52,633 nucleotides of DNA from an uncultured Woeseiaceae bacterium (GTDB taxonomy: Bacteria > Pseudomonadota > Gammaproteobacteria > Steroidobacterales > Woeseiaceae). The DNA is taken from NCBI GenBank assembly GCA_947259285.1, contig CAMYMR010000008.1, positions 1 through 52,633 of the forward strand, given 5' to 3'. A program made the position numbers and the translations under genes. Shown in pieces: positions 26,834 through 35,297 of the stretch. Each line of letters starts with the position of its first letter. Within the stretch, counting starts at the first letter, position 1. The notes under the pieces were generated by a model. That model searched no databases, was not told the DNA's origin, and was given only the letters and a program-made list of their open reading frames with translations.

Positions 26834-27604
26834 CTAGCTCTCGACCGCAGCGGTCTCGTCCGGGCGGCTGCGAAAAACCCGTGACATGAGAATGCCGAGC
26901 TCGTACAGCAGATAGACGGGCACCGCGAGAATAGTCTGGCTGATCACGTCGGGTGGCGTCAGCAACATTCCGACGACGAATGCGCCGAGAAAGACGTAGG
27001 GCCGCGCCTTGGCAAGCCTCGCCGGCGTCGTCAGCCCCGTCGCAACCAATAGCAAGGTCGCGATTGGCGTTTCGAACGCGATACCGAATACCAGCGCGAC
27101 CAGCATGACGAAACCCACGTACTCAGCCATGTCCGGCTTCCACTCAACAACATCCGGCGTGAAAGTTGCGACGAAACCGAATATCAGTGGAAACACGACG
27201 TAGTAGGCAAAAGCCAGGCCGCAAAGAAACAGCACGATACTGGTTGCGAGCAGCGGAGCCGCAAACCCTTTTTCCTTCTTATAAAGGCCCGGCGCGACAA
27301 AAGCCCACACCTGGTACAGAATGAACGGCATTGCGAGGAAGATCGACAAATAGAAAGTCAACGAGATAGTTGCCGTCAACGATGTAACAGGGCCGATCGC
27401 CAGCATTTCGCCACTGGGAACGAAACGGGTTAGCGGTGCGGCTACGAAGTTGAAAATCTGGCGGGAAAACGGGATGAGAATCAGGAACACGACGAATACG
27501 CTGGCGGCCACCTTGAAGAGCCGACTCCTGAGCTCCACCAGGTGCGACATTAGCGTGCCTTCGGCGAGCTCGTCATCTGCTGCCTGTGCCGCGTCTTCGC
27601 TCAT
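26834..27604 (-). CDS. tatC: Sec-independent translocase subunit TatC
   Basis: Twin-arginine signal receptor in the inner membrane. 256 aa with six hydrophobic segments; conserved N-terminal MSHLVELRSRLF, the PFILYQVWAFVAPGLY motif and the FGIAFETP segment with the conserved acidic residue. Its ATG overlaps the tatB stop by 1 nt (TGATG). Substrates in this window include the FAD oxidase (10.3 kb) and possibly the TRAP binding protein (29.1 kb), both with RR motifs. Confidence 0.98.
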   Translation of the reverse strand: MSEDAAQAADDELAEGTLMSHLVELRSRLFKVAASVFVVFLILIPFSRQIFNFVAAPLTRFVPSGEMLAIGPVTSLTATISLTFYLSIFLAMPFILYQVWAFVAPGLYKKEKGFAAPLLATSIVLFLCGLAFAYYVVFPLIFGFVATFTPDVVEWKPDMAEYVGFVMLVALVFGIAFETPIATLLLVATGLTTPARLAKARPYVFLGAFVVGMLLTPPDVISQTILAVPVYLLYELGILMSRVFRSRPDETAAVES

Positions 27605-27939
27605 CAGGCGGTTTTTTCTTCCGGAGTATCGCTGTCTGGGCTAACGGGCGAATCCACCTGATCGTTGCCTGCGGAATTCTCATCATGCAGCGGCGAATAG
27701 GTGTCGTCATCTCGCGGAGTCATAAACGTGTCGGGATGCAGGTCTTTCGGGTTGATACCCAGATTCTTTTCGACACTGATTTCCTCTTCGAGCTGCCGCT
27801 GCAGGGAGCGCGTCATTTGACGAGCCTTGCCGACCCAGGCGCCGATCTGGCGCGCAACGCGCGGCAGACGTTCGGGCCCCAGGATCAGGAGCCCGATCAG
27901 GCACAGCAGCAAAAACTCGGAACCACCTATTCCAGACAT
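27604..27939 (-). CDS. tatB: Sec-independent translocase subunit TatB
   Basis: 111 aa with the TatB signature: short periplasmic MSGIGGSE, one membrane helix, LILGPERLPRVARQIG, an amphipathic helix and a long charged C-terminal tail. It forms the substrate-receiving complex with TatC. Located between tatA (11 bp gap) and tatC (1-nt overlap). Confidence 0.96.
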   Translation of the reverse strand: MSGIGGSEFLLLCLIGLLILGPERLPRVARQIGAWVGKARQMTRSLQRQLEEEISVEKNLGINPKDLHPDTFMTPRDDDTYSPLHDENSAGNDQVDSPVSPDSDTPEEKTA

Positions 27940-27950
27940 GGCGGGCGCGA

Positions 27951-28184
27951 TCAGGCGTCTTTTTCTTTGCGGGGCTCTTCGGCCGGCGTGTTGTCAAAAT
28001 CGGCGTCTTTTGAGTCATCTCCGATCTGCTCTGTCGTCTGCTCCGCCTCGTTCATGGCCGAGCGAAATCCCTTGACGGCGCTGCCGAGGTCTGAGCCGAG
28101 TGAGCGCAGACGCTTGGTGCCAAAAATGGCCAATACGATGACGAGAATGATCAGTAACTGCCACGGACCGATGTTCGAAAACAT
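27951..28184 (-). CDS. tatA: Sec-independent translocase subunit TatA
   Basis: 77 aa with the pore-forming TatA layout: N-terminal helix [19 protein letters not shown], then the amphipathic helix [18 protein letters not shown] and an acidic tail. An SD (AGGAG/AAAGG region) precedes the ATG. First gene of tatABC. Confidence 0.97.
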   Translation of the reverse strand: MFSNIGPWQLLIILVIVLAIFGTKRLRSLGSDLGSAVKGFRSAMNEAEQTTEQIGDDSKDADFDNTPAEEPRKEKDA

Positions 28185-28316
28185 CCTTTAACTCCTGGGG
28201 CTGTGCCCCGCTGCTTGTTCAAAGTATCGTGCCGACGTAAAGCCGGGCGCGAATTATGTTCATGATACCCCCGGCCGAGCAACAAAACCGTACCGACGTC
28301 ACAGGCACCCGAGATC

Positions 28317-28754
28317 TCAGGACTCCAGCCAGAAGGTCACCGGACCGTCATTAACCAGGCTAACCTGCATATTGGCGCCAAAACGGCCGGTTTCGACGGT
28401 TTCGAGCTCTTGCCGACAGGCGCTGACGAGCTCCTCGAAATAGGCTGCACCCTTTTCCGGGGAAGCCGCTTTCGTGAAGCTTGCCCGGGTTCCCTTTTTT
28501 GTATCGGCAGCGAGCGTAAACTGTGGCACCAGCAACAGCTCAGCCGCTTCGTCCCTGAGGCTGCGGTTCATGCGGCCCTCGGCGTCCGGAAATACTCGGT
28601 AGCTCAGGAGCCGCTCCGCGAGACGCGATACGTCTCGCGGGGTATCGTCGCGGTGCACTGCGACGAGTACCAGGAGACCGCGGCCGATTCGACCGACGCC
28701 CCGCCCGTCGATCCGCACCTCGGCGCGCGCCACTCGCTGTAGAAGTCCTATCAT
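28317..28754 (-). CDS. dtd: D-aminoacyl-tRNA deacylase
   Basis: Hydrolyses D-aminoacyl-tRNAs (notably D-Tyr-tRNA) for proofreading; cytoplasmic dimer. The ATG at 28754 (MIGLLQRVARAEVRIDG) gives 145 aa, the family norm; the longer frame to 28856 adds residues not found in the family. The active-site motifs are PQFTLAAD, with SQFTL usual, and the Gly-cisPro motif NDGPVTFWL at the C-terminus. No strong SD is visible. Separated from tatA by 132 bp. Confidence 0.96.
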   Translation of the reverse strand: MIGLLQRVARAEVRIDGRGVGRIGRGLLVLVAVHRDDTPRDVSRLAERLLSYRVFPDAEGRMNRSLRDEAAELLLVPQFTLAADTKKGTRASFTKAASPEKGAAYFEELVSACRQELETVETGRFGANMQVSLVNDGPVTFWLES

Positions 28755-28829
28755 AATTGCCCGAAACGCCAGCCTCTCGGCCCTTACAGGCCTTTGTAGG
28801 TGGATAGCCGAGAATGATAAGCCACAGAG

Positions 28830-28981
28830 CGGCGTTGGAGGTGAGAGACTCGCCAATACCGATCGGTGGGATGGGGTTCATGCAAACCGCCTCCTCTAAA
28901 GGCCAGGGAAGGCGAAAACAGGCTGTAGTATTCGATCGGGCCACGGAGTGGCGGGCCCCGATCCCCGGATCGGGGCTTTTT
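28830..28981 (+). ncRNA. Candidate intergenic small RNA ending in a Rho-independent terminator
   Basis: Inferred because a canonical terminator at 28955-28981 has no plus-strand coding region upstream (dtd is on the other strand). A TTTGTA / TGATAA pair spaced 16 nt just before about 28830 could be its promoter. The putative transcript of about 150 nt folds into several small stems, GGTGAG/CTCGCC (around 28850-28864), GGTT/AACC (around 28875-28888) and GCCAC/GTGGC with GGA in the loop, then the terminator. It contains several GGA triplets. I do not recognise a known RNA family. Confidence 0.3.
28955..28981 (+). terminator. Rho-independent terminator (plus strand)
   Basis: A perfect 10-bp stem GCCCCGATCC / GGATCGGGGC with a 2-nt centre is followed directly by TTTTT. 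On the minus strand the stem is not followed by T residues, so it acts on plus-strand transcription. Confidence 0.85.
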
Positions 28982-29132
28982 CGTTATCAGGTGGGTTTAA
29001 CAGCGGTATTGATGGGATAAAGACTGATTATTGTGGGGCTGATTATTTTCTTTGAAATCCCACCACGCAACGGTTGGCATTGTCACGGGCGATGAATAGA
29101 CTGGCTGCACCCAAACCTCAATCGGACACCTC

Positions 29133-30224
29133 ATGAAGAGACGACACTTCGTCGGCGGCCTTGCCGCCGCGGCCACGTTATCCGGCTGTGCAAAAGAAAC
29201 GGCGAATTGTGCTGATGGCGGCGCCAGTCAGGAGACGTTCGAGTGGTCATGCGTCACCTCCTGGCCGCCCAGGTTCCCGGGACTTGGCATGGCACCGGAG
29301 AACCTGGCTGAACGGGTAGAGGCGGCGTCGGCCGGTCGACTCAAGATAAAAGTGTATGGCGGCGGCGAGATAGTGCCCGCTTTCGAGGTGTTCGACGCGG
29401 TGAGTCGAGGAACCGTGGAGATGGGCCACGGTGCGTCCTATTATCACAAAGGCAAAGTCGATGCCGCGCAGTTCTTTACGTCAATTCCTTTCGGCATGAC
29501 CAACCTCGAGCTGAACGGCTGGCTCTACTATGGCGGCGGGATGGAGCTATGGCGGGAACTTTACGAGCCGTTCAATCTGGTGCCAATCCCGACCGGCAAT
29601 ACCGGCGTACAAATGGGTGGCTGGTTCAATAAGGAAATTAACAGCGTCGATGATCTGAAAGGATTGAAGATGCGCATCCCGGGCCTCGGCGGCGAGGTGT
29701 TGCGCCGAGCCGGCGGCACGCCTGTGACGTTGCCGGGCGCGGAGATTTTCACGGCACTGCAAACAGGCTCGATTGATGCGACCGAATGGGTTGGACCCTA
29801 CAACGATGCATCCTTTGGACTGCATAAGGCGGCTCGCTATTACTATTATCCGGGCTGGCAGGAGCCGGGGCCCGGCCTGGAAACCATTATTCACAAAGCG
29901 GCATGGGAGTCTTTACCATCGGATCTGCAGGCTCTTCTTACGACGACTTGCCAGGCCATAACCGCAGACATGGCAGCAGAATACACTCATGGGAACGCCA
30001 CGTCGCTGCGGCAACTCAAGGAAGACAAGAACATAGAAATTCGGCCATTCCCGGCCGAGGTGATCGCGCTGCTGCGCTCGATTGCAGCGGACGTGGTTAA
30101 TGAGCTTATGGCGACGGACCCTGCGGCCGAGAAGATAGGCAGGGCGTACTTTGACTACCTGCGGCTGGCGAGCGAAACCTCCCGCATTTCTGAAAAGGCG
30201 TATCTCGACTCGCGTGAATTCTGA
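29133..30224 (+). CDS. TRAP transporter solute-binding protein, DctP/TakP type
   Basis: 363-aa periplasmic binding protein of a tripartite ATP-independent transporter. The N-terminus has KRRHFVGG (twin-arginine-like) and LSGC (lipobox), so it may be a Tat-exported lipoprotein. Seen: TSWPPRFPGLG, VYGGGEIVPAFEVFDAVSRGTVEMGHGASYY, the strongly conserved GLKMRIPGLGGEVLRRAGGTPV with the ligand-binding Arg, and IFTALQTGSIDATEWVGP. These resemble TakP-like alpha-keto acid binders. The permease genes dctQ/dctM lie 3 kb away on the opposite strand; whether they are its partners is inferred. Confidence 0.92.
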   Translation: MKRRHFVGGLAAAATLSGCAKETANCADGGASQETFEWSCVTSWPPRFPGLGMAPENLAERVEAASAGRLKIKVYGGGEIVPAFEVFDAVSRGTVEMGHGASYYHKGKVDAAQFFTSIPFGMTNLELNGWLYYGGGMELWRELYEPFNLVPIPTGNTGVQMGGWFNKEINSVDDLKGLKMRIPGLGGEVLRRAGGTPVTLPGAEIFTALQTGSIDATEWVGPYNDASFGLHKAARYYYYPGWQEPGPGLETIIHKAAWESLPSDLQALLTTTCQAITADMAAEYTHGNATSLRQLKEDKNIEIRPFPAEVIALLRSIAADVVNELMATDPAAEKIGRAYFDYLRLASETSRISEKAYLDSREF

Positions 30225-30631
30225 CGTCGTTGTCGAAATAGCGATTATCGGTGCCGGCATCGCCGGTATTGCCACCGCCTATTATCTTTCGGTCGAGAAC
30301 CGCAGATCGTCACTGCTGTTGATCGATAGTCGGCAGCCAATGAGCTACACGAGCGCCCAGTCGGGAGACAATTACCGCAACTGGTGGCCGCACCGAACGA
30401 TGACCGCATTCACCGAAGACAGCATTGACCTGATGGCGCGCCTCGCGGCCGATGTCGAAAGACATCTTCAACATGAGATAGCGAGGGTACGCACTGGTAA
30501 CGCGTCGCAGGGATATCTCTAATCTGCTCGTCGCGCTGCCGCGCTATGCCACTGCCCTGAGCCTGGCTCGCTACGACGACGCCCATCTGATCAACGAGCT
30601 GCAACAATCGGTGGACAAAGGGCTTCTGTAA
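30214..30631 (+). pseudogene. Decayed FAD-dependent oxidoreductase (DAO family) fragment
   Basis: A GTG at 30214, overlapping the TRAP gene by 11 nt, opens a frame with an intact FAD-binding N-terminus (EIAIIGAGIAGIATAYYLS, then SGDNYRNWW). Sense is lost near 30455: the family-like continuation IFNMR, then RGYALVTRRRDISNLL is in the +1 frame and is interrupted by an in-frame TAG at 30479-30481, before running to TAA at 30629. Total length is about 140 codons against roughly 400 in intact relatives. So there is a frameshift, a nonsense codon and loss of most of the gene. The two genes were probably once an operon with the TRAP protein. Confidence 0.78.
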
Positions 30632-30640
30632 CGACAAAAA

Positions 30641-30665
30641 AGGCCGGTCGCATTGCAACCGGCCT
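30641..30665 (-). terminator. Rho-independent terminator of the TonB-dependent receptor gene
   Basis: An AGGCCGGT / ACCGGCCT stem with a 9-nt loop. Reading on the minus strand it is followed by a run of T residues (the AAAAA at 30636-30640), fitting the end of the receptor transcript. On the plus strand the flank is only CTTTA, so it may also weakly stop the TRAP/pseudogene unit. Confidence 0.82.
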
Positions 30666-30709
30666 CTTTAACGGCTGGTGAAAGCCGCTCCCCTGTTATA
30701 CCGCTCAGG

Positions 30710-33205
30710 CTACCACGAATAGATGCCTTTCAGGTACCAGGAGCCACCTTCATAATTGGCGACGGTGCGGCGTGGATACTGCAGCCCAACGCTCAGGCGG
30801 TTCGCGTTCGGCGGTCCGATTTCGTCGATGAACTCGTCGAAAATATTCGAGCCGCCAAGTACCACGCGCCAGTTGTCGTTAAACTGCCAACCGGCTTCGA
30901 GGTCGACATAGTAGGTCGAGTCGATCTTCGCCGATGGGTCGGTGGCAGCTCCGATCCGGCCGCGCTCGTCGAAGTGCTCGCCGAAGAAGTTGATGCGGCC
31001 CATGACGTTGAATTGCTCGCCGATGAGCCAGTTACCCGTCAGCACCCAGCGATGCTCCGGATAATTGTTTTCAATATCCTCAACGAGGTCATCACCGACG
31101 GGCTGAATGCCGCTGACCAGCTTCTGACCCGTTACATCAATCGTGTTGTAGGAATAGGCCAACGCGAGGTCGAGGTTGGATGCAGCGCCGACATCGAACG
31201 ACGATGTCGCAACGATATCGATACCTTCGTGCTCCACGTCCAATGCATTCGTGTAGAACGAAATCGACCGTTCCGGCAGATTTGGATCGTCGCCTGGCTG
31301 CGGCGGAACCGGGATGTTGCCGGTGCGATAAATGCGGTCGTCCACCTCGATTTTGTAAATATCCGCCGTTAACGTGACGTAGTCGCCGATATCGGCCGTG
31401 AAACCGGCGCTTATATTGAGAGACTCCTCTTCGGTCAATGCCGTGCCGCCGGCCGCAACAACGTCCGGATTATTGACGGGGAACAATCCTTCTTCCACCT
31501 GCAAACCGGTCGTGCCGTCAAAGGTCGTGATGATCGTGCTGACGTTGGACTGGCCCGGAGTGGGGGCGTGGAATCCCGTAGAAATAGCTCCGCGCAGTGC
31601 GAACGAATCATTGATACGCAAACGCGCCGCGATCTTGCCGTTCAATGTGCCGCCGAAGTCAGAAAAGTTTTCGTAACGTGCCGCGTATTGCAGCAGCAGC
31701 GCATCCGTAACGTCGTGCTCGACGTCCGCGTAAATCGCAACGTTGTCACGCTTGAAGTCACCGGCGTTCTTGGGTTCGATGCCGCGGAATCCGCTGGAGC
31801 CGAGGCCGAGGAACGAGTTGGGTTCGCCGGAGAACGCGGTAAAGGTTTCCTCGCGGGCCTCAAAGCCAAACGCGATGTTGACAGAATCGCTCATCGGCAA
31901 CGAGAAGTCCGCGTTGACGGTCTGCTCTTCCTGCGCGTAGCCACCGACATCGAAGCCCATCTGTGGCAACGTCTGCAAGTCGCCGGGGCCGAGCGTCGGG
32001 TTGGCGGTGTTGTTGAGGAAATAGTCGAGCTCGTTCTTGCCGTAGTTAAAGCTCACGTCGTACAGCATGCCACTATCAAACTCACCGTTGACGCCGACGA
32101 CGAAACTCGAATCGTCCTGTGCGCCGTCGAGAAACGGGGTGAAGCCGCCCGGCAATCCGACAAAGCCCTGCTCGCGCAGGCTCTGCGTGTTCGGAATGCC
32201 ATTGACATCAGGATCATCCGGGTCTGGGTCACAGGCAGGACACCCCTCGCCAAACGCCAGCTGCGAGGTGAATGCCGCGTTCGTATCCGGGTTGCGATAG
32301 AAGAAGCGGTAGCGGCCGTCGGTCTCTGCGAGGCTGAAGCGTGCATAAAGCTCGGAGGAGCTACTGATCTCGAAGCCAGAATTTACGAAGAACCGCACGC
32401 CATCGGTTTGCGGTCGACCCCAGGTTTGCGTCAGAGGCGCGTCTCCAAAAGGCGCGTCTGCGCCAACTTGTGGACGGCCGGCGTCGATCAAAGCCTGTGC
32501 GTCGGGCCGTTGAACGCCGCGCGACAGAGCATCGTTGTCGACGTATTCGATCGAGGCATTGACGAAACCACCATCGCCAATGGGCACGCCGATGTTGGCA
32601 CCGGCGTGCAGGCTCTGCTCGCCTTCAAAGTGCTCGCCGTATTGCAGTTTTACCTGGCCGCCCTCTGGCGCATCTTTCAAAATGAAGTTGATGACACCGG
32701 CGATTGCGTCGGAACCGTATTGCGAAGCAGCGCCGTCTCGCAGCACTTCGACACGCTTTACGGCCAGACCCGGAATCATGCCGATATCGACGCCATGCGC
32801 ACCGTTACCGGCGGCAGGTGCGAAGAACTGCACGAGTGCCGAGCGATGGCGGCGCTTGCCATTGATGAGCACCAGTGTCTGGTCGGGCGCGGTGCCACGA
32901 AGCGACGTCGGCCGTACGAAGGCGCTGCCATCACCGGTAGCCGGTGTCGCCGTATACGATGGCACCAGTGCTTTAAGATTGTCGGTAAGATCGGCCGTGT
33001 TACCCAGCGCGCCGAAGTCCTCGGCGCTGATAACATCGACGGGTACCGGCGAGTCGCCCGCCGAACGCGCTTTGCCGCTGCGCGAACCGGTCGTAACGAT
33101 TTCCTCGATGAGTTCGTCATCCTGTGCGAAGGCGGTCTGGAACGACAACCCGCTACCAACAAGCGCAGCCGTCAGCACGGCAAGCGATAGTGTCTTCTTG
33201 TTCAT
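30710..33205 (-). CDS. TonB-dependent receptor
   Basis: 831-aa outer-membrane receptor. Signal peptide ends near AFAQDDE (residue 27); a TonB box-like ELIEEIVTTGSR follows; the plug domain spans about 45-170 (SPVPVDVISAEDF, LRGTAPDQTLVLINGKRRH, VLRDGAASQYGSDAIAGVINF), then a 22-strand barrel region. One extracellular loop near residue 320 has a CPAC pair and an Asp/Pro-rich run. The C-terminus ends with aromatic GIYSW, typical for barrel insertion. Ligand unknown; no riboswitch was recognised upstream. SD AGGGGGGAAA lies before the ATG. An imperfect dyad (GCGACAC/GTGCCGC) lies at 33244-33263 in its leader. Confidence 0.94.
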   Translation of the reverse strand: MNKKTLSLAVLTAALVGSGLSFQTAFAQDDELIEEIVTTGSRSGKARSAGDSPVPVDVISAEDFGALGNTADLTDNLKALVPSYTATPATGDGSAFVRPTSLRGTAPDQTLVLINGKRRHRSALVQFFAPAAGNGAHGVDIGMIPGLAVKRVEVLRDGAASQYGSDAIAGVINFILKDAPEGGQVKLQYGEHFEGEQSLHAGANIGVPIGDGGFVNASIEYVDNDALSRGVQRPDAQALIDAGRPQVGADAPFGDAPLTQTWGRPQTDGVRFFVNSGFEISSSSELYARFSLAETDGRYRFFYRNPDTNAAFTSQLAFGEGCPACDPDPDDPDVNGIPNTQSLREQGFVGLPGGFTPFLDGAQDDSSFVVGVNGEFDSGMLYDVSFNYGKNELDYFLNNTANPTLGPGDLQTLPQMGFDVGGYAQEEQTVNADFSLPMSDSVNIAFGFEAREETFTAFSGEPNSFLGLGSSGFRGIEPKNAGDFKRDNVAIYADVEHDVTDALLLQYAARYENFSDFGGTLNGKIAARLRINDSFALRGAISTGFHAPTPGQSNVSTIITTFDGTTGLQVEEGLFPVNNPDVVAAGGTALTEEESLNISAGFTADIGDYVTLTADIYKIEVDDRIYRTGNIPVPPQPGDDPNLPERSISFYTNALDVEHEGIDIVATSSFDVGAASNLDLALAYSYNTIDVTGQKLVSGIQPVGDDLVEDIENNYPEHRWVLTGNWLIGEQFNVMGRINFFGEHFDERGRIGAATDPSAKIDSTYYVDLEAGWQFNDNWRVVLGGSNIFDEFIDEIGPPNANRLSVGLQYPRRTVANYEGGSWYLKGIYSW

Positions 33206-33395
33206 CTGGTTTCCCCCCTGTTAAGGACCATCCGAATTGTAATGCGACACGTAAATGTGCCGCTTTGTCTTATAATTATTATGAATTACGGTAGCCGATA
33301 GCCCTTGCTAATGCAACGAGCGAGGCTCGATGCCGCGCAGGCGACCGTAGTCTGAGCGTTGCAATCGGGACGGTCGAATAACAGAGTCAAGCGGC

Positions 33396-34769
33396 TCAAT
33401 CGCCATAGATCTGCTGCGGCAGCCACGTCACGATATCCGGAAAAATTGCCAGCAGCAGCAAAGCAAGTATCTGAATCGCAACGAACGGCACGGCGCCGCG
33501 ATAGATCTGCGCGGTGCTTACCGATGGTGGCGCAACCCCACGAAGATAGAATAGCGCGAAGCCGAACGGCGGCGTCAGGAAAGAGGTCTGCAAGTTGATT
33601 GCAATCATGATGCCAAGCCAGACAGGATCCAGCCCCATCGCCAATAGCACCGGACCTACGATCGGCACAACGACGAACGTGATTTCGATAAAGTCGAGCA
33701 CGAATCCGAGCAGAAACATAACCAGCATTACGACAAGCACCGCGCCAATGACGCCACCCGGCAACGCTTCAAGAACAGTCCGCACGCCGTCATCGCCACC
33801 ATAGCCGCGAAACACAAGAGAGAACACAGAAGCACCGATGAGTATCAGAAAGACCATGCTGCTGATGCTGAGCGTGCTCCGCATGATTTCCGTCAGGCGA
33901 ACAAGCGTGAGTTCGCGTCGATAAATCGCCAGCAGCAAGGCACCCATGCCACCGACGCCGGCCGCTTCGGTTGGCGTTGCAAGCCCCTTGAGAATGGATC
34001 CCAGGACGGCGAATATCAGCAACAGGGGAGGTAGCAATGCGCGAAGCACCTGCGCCAGCGATACGCGCTGCCCGGCCCCCCGATCGTGTGCGGGCATCGT
34101 CTCCGGCCGGAAAAACGCGACGCCGAGTATGTAAAGCACGTACAAGAGGACAAGCATCAAGCCGGGAATTAGCGCCCCGGCAAACAGGTCCCCTACGGAT
34201 ACGGTTTTCGGCGAGTACACGCCCATTTCCAGCTGCGCCTGCTGATAGGCCGTCGTCATCACGTCGCCCAGCATGACAAGGATGATCGACGGCGGAATAA
34301 TCTGCCCAAGGGTGCCGGATGCACAGATCGTCCCCGCCGCGACTTCGGACGAATAGCCCCGCTTGATCATTGTGGGCAAAGACAACAGCCCCATCGTGAC
34401 AACCGTAGCACCGACTATCCCGGTGCTCGCCGCGAGCAGCATGCCAACGAGCGTTACCGAAATGCCCAGGCCGCCGCGCAGAGCGCCGAACAATGCGCTC
34501 AGCGTATCCAGCAACTCCTCGGCGATGCGAGCGCGCTCCAGGGTCACACCCATGAAGACGAACAAAGGAACGGCAACCAGCGTTTCGTTGGTCATGATGC
34601 CGAAAACGCGGTTCGGTAAACCCGACAACAGGGCTTCGTGAAAGCTGCCCCCAAGAACGCCGACAGTTGCGAAAAGCAGCGCGGTGCCGCCGAGCGTGAA
34701 AGCGACCGGAAAACCCGCAAGGAGCAGCAGAATAACTGCCAGGAAGAGCAGTGCGGCAACCCATTCCAT
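33396..34769 (-). CDS. dctM: TRAP transporter large permease subunit
   Basis: Ion-coupled membrane subunit of a TRAP carrier. The ATG at 34769 (MEWVAALLFLAVILLLLAGFPVAF) lies 2 nt after the dctQ stop; the longer frame to 34970 runs into dctQ. The 457-aa product has about 12 hydrophobic helices, with the family segments GFPVAFTLGG, VPLFVFMGVTLERA, GATVVTMGLLSLPTMIKRGY, IIPPSIILVMLGD, GLATPTEAAGVG and the C-terminal LQTSFLTPPFGFALFYLRGV. Pairs with DctQ. Confidence 0.95.
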   Translation of the reverse strand: MEWVAALLFLAVILLLLAGFPVAFTLGGTALLFATVGVLGGSFHEALLSGLPNRVFGIMTNETLVAVPLFVFMGVTLERARIAEELLDTLSALFGALRGGLGISVTLVGMLLAASTGIVGATVVTMGLLSLPTMIKRGYSSEVAAGTICASGTLGQIIPPSIILVMLGDVMTTAYQQAQLEMGVYSPKTVSVGDLFAGALIPGLMLVLLYVLYILGVAFFRPETMPAHDRGAGQRVSLAQVLRALLPPLLLIFAVLGSILKGLATPTEAAGVGGMGALLLAIYRRELTLVRLTEIMRSTLSISSMVFLILIGASVFSLVFRGYGGDDGVRTVLEALPGGVIGAVLVVMLVMFLLGFVLDFIEITFVVVPIVGPVLLAMGLDPVWLGIMIAINLQTSFLTPPFGFALFYLRGVAPPSVSTAQIYRGAVPFVAIQILALLLLAIFPDIVTWLPQQIYGD

Positions 34770-34771
34770 GA

Positions 34772-35281
34772 CTAATCCTGCCTCAACGTTCTTACCGAGC
34801 GGAGCGCCAGCGACAGCCCTTGCAAAGCGACTGTGATGGGCATCAACAGCAGTACCGACTTCAAAAGCGGAATCAATGGATACGGCAAGCCACCCGATTC
34901 CCGCGAAGCCTCCCGCACGCTCCAGGATGCCGTGACGAAGTCGACAGATTTCCAGCCCAGGAATACGCACAGAGGTAAAAGAAAAAGGATAACGCCGATA
35001 AGGTCGACCCAGGCGCGACGCGTAGCGCTCATCGTTCGGTAGAAAACGTCAACGCGAACGTGATCGTCTTGCTGCAAAGTGTATGCGGCACCCATCATGA
35101 AGACGACGGCGTGCATCCAGACCACGGACTCCTGCAACCAGACCAGACCGGCGTCGAATACGTAGCGCATGACGACGACAACGCAGGTAACCAAAACCAT
35201 AAACAGTGTCAGCCAGGCCGAAGCCTTGCCGATGATGGCGCTTATCCGGTCGGCCAGGTTGCTTGGCGCCACGCTATTCAC
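34772..35281 (-). CDS. dctQ: TRAP transporter small permease subunit
   Basis: 169 aa with four hydrophobic segments and the DctQ-typical VMRYVFDAGLVWLQESVVWMHAVVFMMGAAYTLQQDDHVRVDVFY region. The start is GTG. It directly precedes dctM (2-nt gap) and follows trkH by 16 nt, on the same strand. Fairly basic N-terminus, no signal peptide. Confidence 0.93.
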   Translation of the reverse strand: MNSVAPSNLADRISAIIGKASAWLTLFMVLVTCVVVVMRYVFDAGLVWLQESVVWMHAVVFMMGAAYTLQQDDHVRVDVFYRTMSATRRAWVDLIGVILFLLPLCVFLGWKSVDFVTASWSVREASRESGGLPYPLIPLLKSVLLLMPITVALQGLSLALRSVRTLRQD

Positions 35282-35297
35282 GGCAGCACGCAGGCGC

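Larger units (their letters stand above)
28755..29132. other. Intergenic region between dtd and the TRAP binding-protein gene
   Basis: The 378-bp gap holds (i) a strong plus-strand terminator at 28955-28981 with no annotated plus-strand gene before it, (ii) a perfect GCCAC-GGA-GTGGC hairpin at 28940-28952, (iii) a minus-strand ATG at 28881 with AGGAGG exactly 8 nt upstream (28895-28890), opening a 113-codon frame that overlaps dtd out of frame, and (iv) the promoter-side sequence of the TRAP gene, with a direct repeat CTGATTATT near 29033 and 29039. Confidence 0.6.

Noticed and set aside
28940-28981. Known RNA families (6S RNA, 4.5S/SRP RNA, RNase P RNA, glycine or cobalamin riboswitch) for the orphan-terminator RNA
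   Set aside because: None of their conserved core sequences could be found in the region.
31568-33190. 540-codon plus-strand open frame opposite the TonB receptor
   Set aside because: It lies wholly antisense to a receptor with clear plug motifs and signal peptide; its product has no recognisable domain and a composition typical of a complement frame.
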